The notes beneath the pieces are model-generated. The model worked only from the letters and a program-made list of their open reading frames with translations, did no database searches and had not been told where the DNA came from. This document shows, piece after piece, positions 5,070 through 6,762 of a stretch of 6,762 nucleotides of DNA; position 1 is the stretch's first letter; each line of letters begins with the position of its first letter. Source of the DNA: Bacteroidales bacterium (GTDB lineage: Bacteria > Bacteroidota > Bacteroidia > Bacteroidales > Bacteroidaceae); contig JAUNIV010000134.1 of NCBI GenBank assembly GCA_030523385.1, positions 1 through 6,762 on the forward strand, given 5' to 3'. The position numbers were made by a program, and so were the translations under genes.

Positions 5070-6665
5070 ATGTCTGAAAACATAAAACCGAGTGAAGTAT
5101 CCGAAGTCTTGCTTCGACAACTGAAAGGCATCAATGCCGACCTACAGTTTGAAGAAGTGGGAACCGTGCTCCAGGTGAGTGACGGCGTGGCCCGCATTTA
5201 CGGGCTGACCAATGCCGAGGCCAATGAACTGCTGGAGTTCGAGAACGGTATCAAGGCAATCGTCATGAACCTGGAGGAAGACAATGTGGGTGCTGTGCTC
5301 TTAGGTCCTACCGATCAGATTAAGGAAGGAATGGTGGTGAAGCGCACCAAGCACATTGCCTCCATCAATGCCGGTGAGGGCATGTTGGGCCGTGTGATAG
5401 ACCCTTTGGGCGTGCCTTTGGACGGGCGCGGACAGATTGGTGGAGAGACTTGCGAGATGCCTTTGGAACGAAAGGCTCCCGGAGTAATCTTCCGTCAGCC
5501 GGTAAACCAGCCCTTGCAGACGGGATTGAAGTCGGTAGATGCCATGATACCTATAGGCCGCGGACAGCGTGAGCTGATTATCGGCGATAGGCAGACGGGA
5601 AAGACTTCCATCGCCATTGATACCATCTTGAATCAGAAAGCCAATTACGAGGCAGGCCATCCTGTCTATTGCATCTATGTGGCTATCGGACAGAAAGGCT
5701 CTACCGTAGCCAGTCTGGTAAACACCCTGCGCGAGCATGGTGCCATGGATTATACGATTGTGGTGGCTGCCACAGCCGGCGACCCTGCTGCCTTGCAGTA
5801 TTTCGCTCCTTTTGCCGGAGCTGCCATCGGAGAATATTTCCGTGACACGGGTCGCGATGCTTTGGTAGTATATGACGACTTGTCCAAGCAGGCTGTAGCC
5901 TATCGTGAAGTATCATTGATTCTTCGTCGTCCTTCGGGTCGTGAAGCCTATCCGGGTGATATCTTCTATCTGCACTCCCGACTGCTGGAACGTGCAGCCA
6001 AGATTATCAACCAGCAGGAAGTGGCCGAACAGATGAACGACCTTCCGCCCAGTCTGGTGGGAAAAGTAAAGGCAGGTGGTTCGCTTACCGCCCTTCCTAT
6101 TATCGAGACGCAGGCAGGTGACGTGTCAGCCTATATTCCTACGAACGTGATTTCCATTACCGACGGACAGATATTCCTTGAGACAGACCTCTTCAACCAA
6201 GGTTTCCGTCCGGCCATCAACGTAGGTATTTCCGTATCTCGTGTGGGTGGTAGTGCGCAGATAAAGAGTATGAAGAAAGTGGCAGGTACGCTGAAGATAG
6301 ACCAGGCACAATATCGTGAACTGGAGGCTTTCTCCAAATTCAGCAGCGACATGGATCCGGTGACCGCCATGGCCATAGACCGCGGACGCAAGAATAACCA
6401 GTTGCTCATCCAGCCGCAATATAGCCCTATGCCCGTAGGCGAGCAGATAGCTATTCTGTATTGTGGTACGCACGGCTTGCTGCGCGATGTGCCTCTGAGC
6501 CGCGTGCAGGAGTTCCAGAAGTTTTTCCTGGAAATGATGCGTGCCGAACATCAGAATGATGTGCTGGACGTATTGTCAAGCGGTGTGCTGACCGACGAGG
6601 TAACTGCCATCATCGAACAGGTGGCTGCCCATACATCCCAACAGTTTAAAGAAAACAAGCAGTAG
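5070..6665 (+). CDS. atpA: ATP synthase F1 subunit alpha
   Basis: Alpha alternates with beta in the F1 head, binds nucleotide without turnover and supplies the arginine finger to beta. The protein has 531 residues, about 18 more than E. coli alpha. Visible motifs: an N-terminal segment binding delta, the beta-barrel with GTVLQVSDGVARIYGL near 32-47, Walker A GDRQTGKT at 172-179 (Lys178), Walker B LVVYDD with Asp269/Asp270, and the arginine finger Arg391 in VGISVSRVGGSAQIK. Between LERAAK (306-311) and GSLTALP (from 337) the linker is about eight residues longer than in E. coli. The C-terminal helical domain is complete to KENKQ. The start ATG 5070 follows a purine-rich tract. Its stop is only 2 bases from the atpG start, so the two are probably translationally coupled. 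Confidence 0.98.
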   Translation: MSENIKPSEVSEVLLRQLKGINADLQFEEVGTVLQVSDGVARIYGLTNAEANELLEFENGIKAIVMNLEEDNVGAVLLGPTDQIKEGMVVKRTKHIASINAGEGMLGRVIDPLGVPLDGRGQIGGETCEMPLERKAPGVIFRQPVNQPLQTGLKSVDAMIPIGRGQRELIIGDRQTGKTSIAIDTILNQKANYEAGHPVYCIYVAIGQKGSTVASLVNTLREHGAMDYTIVVAATAGDPAALQYFAPFAGAAIGEYFRDTGRDALVVYDDLSKQAVAYREVSLILRRPSGREAYPGDIFYLHSRLLERAAKIINQQEVAEQMNDLPPSLVGKVKAGGSLTALPIIETQAGDVSAYIPTNVISITDGQIFLETDLFNQGFRPAINVGISVSRVGGSAQIKSMKKVAGTLKIDQAQYRELEAFSKFSSDMDPVTAMAIDRGRKNNQLLIQPQYSPMPVGEQIAILYCGTHGLLRDVPLSRVQEFQKFFLEMMRAEHQNDVLDVLSSGVLTDEVTAIIEQVAAHTSQQFKENKQ

Positions 6666-6667
6666 TC

Positions 6668-6762
6668 ATGGCATCACTGAAAGAAGTAAAAGGAAGAATA
6701 ATTTCGGTCAATAACACCCGGAAGATTACCTCGGCCATGAAGATGGTGGCCTCTGCCAAGCT
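6668..6762 (+). CDS. atpG: ATP synthase F1 subunit gamma, 5' end (partial)
   Basis: Gamma is the central shaft that turns inside alpha3beta3. Thirty-one codons and two bases are in the window, beginning MASLKEVKGRIISVNNTRKI and continuing TSAMKMVASAK. This is the conserved N-terminal helix of gamma, with the TRKITSAMKMVA core that lies against its C-terminal helix in the coiled coil. The gene runs off the right edge, so the C-terminal signature cannot be checked. The start lies 2 bases after the atpA stop codon, as expected for the final gene of this operon type. Confidence 0.95.
   Translation, partial: MASLKEVKGRIISVNNTRKITSAMKMVASAK

Noticed and set aside
6126..6551. 141-codon minus-strand frame inside atpA
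   Set aside because: It is a shadow of the conserved alpha coding sequence with no protein-like features.
1..6762. Novel multi-gene system, mobile element, CRISPR array or RNA gene
   Set aside because: All long frames on the + strand are accounted for by the ATP synthase operon; no repeat arrays, transposase motifs or tRNA-like folds are visible.

Overview
The window holds almost the whole F1Fo ATP synthase (complex V) operon of a Bacteroidota bacterium, most likely a Bacteroidales gut-type organism of the Bacteroides/Phocaeicola/Prevotella kind. Four things point there. The gene order puts the beta and epsilon genes first. The only promoter-like site is a Bacteroides-type TAnnTTTG box (TACCTTTG, 227-234). 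Spacers are AT-rich and mostly lack clear Shine-Dalgarno sites. Several proteins carry lineage-type features: a short epsilon, an a subunit with a signal peptide, and inserts in alpha and beta. I cannot name the species from sequence alone.

Layout, all on the + strand: the 3' end of an unrecognised upstream gene (1-133); a 196-base gap with the presumed operon promoter and a structured leader (134-329); atpD/beta (330-1868); atpC/epsilon (1878-2135); a four-helix AtpI-like membrane protein (2146-2559); atpB/a (2559-3644); an AT-only-like spacer; atpE/c (3684-3938); atpF/b (3956-4456); atpH/delta (4466-5023); a 46-base spacer; atpA/alpha (5070-6665); and the first 31 codons of atpG/gamma (6668 to the window end). 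The order D-C-I-B-E-F-H-A-G is a circular permutation of the common bacterial I-B-E-F-H-A-G-D-C order, which itself supports reading the unlabelled membrane gene as AtpI-like.

Together the products build one rotary enzyme. The a subunit and the c ring carry ions across the inner membrane. The b and delta subunits form the stator. Gamma and epsilon form the rotor stalk, and alpha3beta3 makes or hydrolyses ATP. The c subunit has the acidic carboxylate (E68) but lacks the extra polar ligands of known Na+-type c rings, so the sequence predicts H+ coupling. Epsilon has only its beta-sandwich domain, so the usual C-terminal-helix brake cannot operate.

The window is essentially ordinary core metabolism. 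I see no mobile element, CRISPR array, RNA gene, defence system or new multi-gene system. The points worth a second look are the AtpI-like protein, the periplasmic N-terminal domain of the a subunit, the insert in beta, and a leader with competing stems and a tiny ORF.
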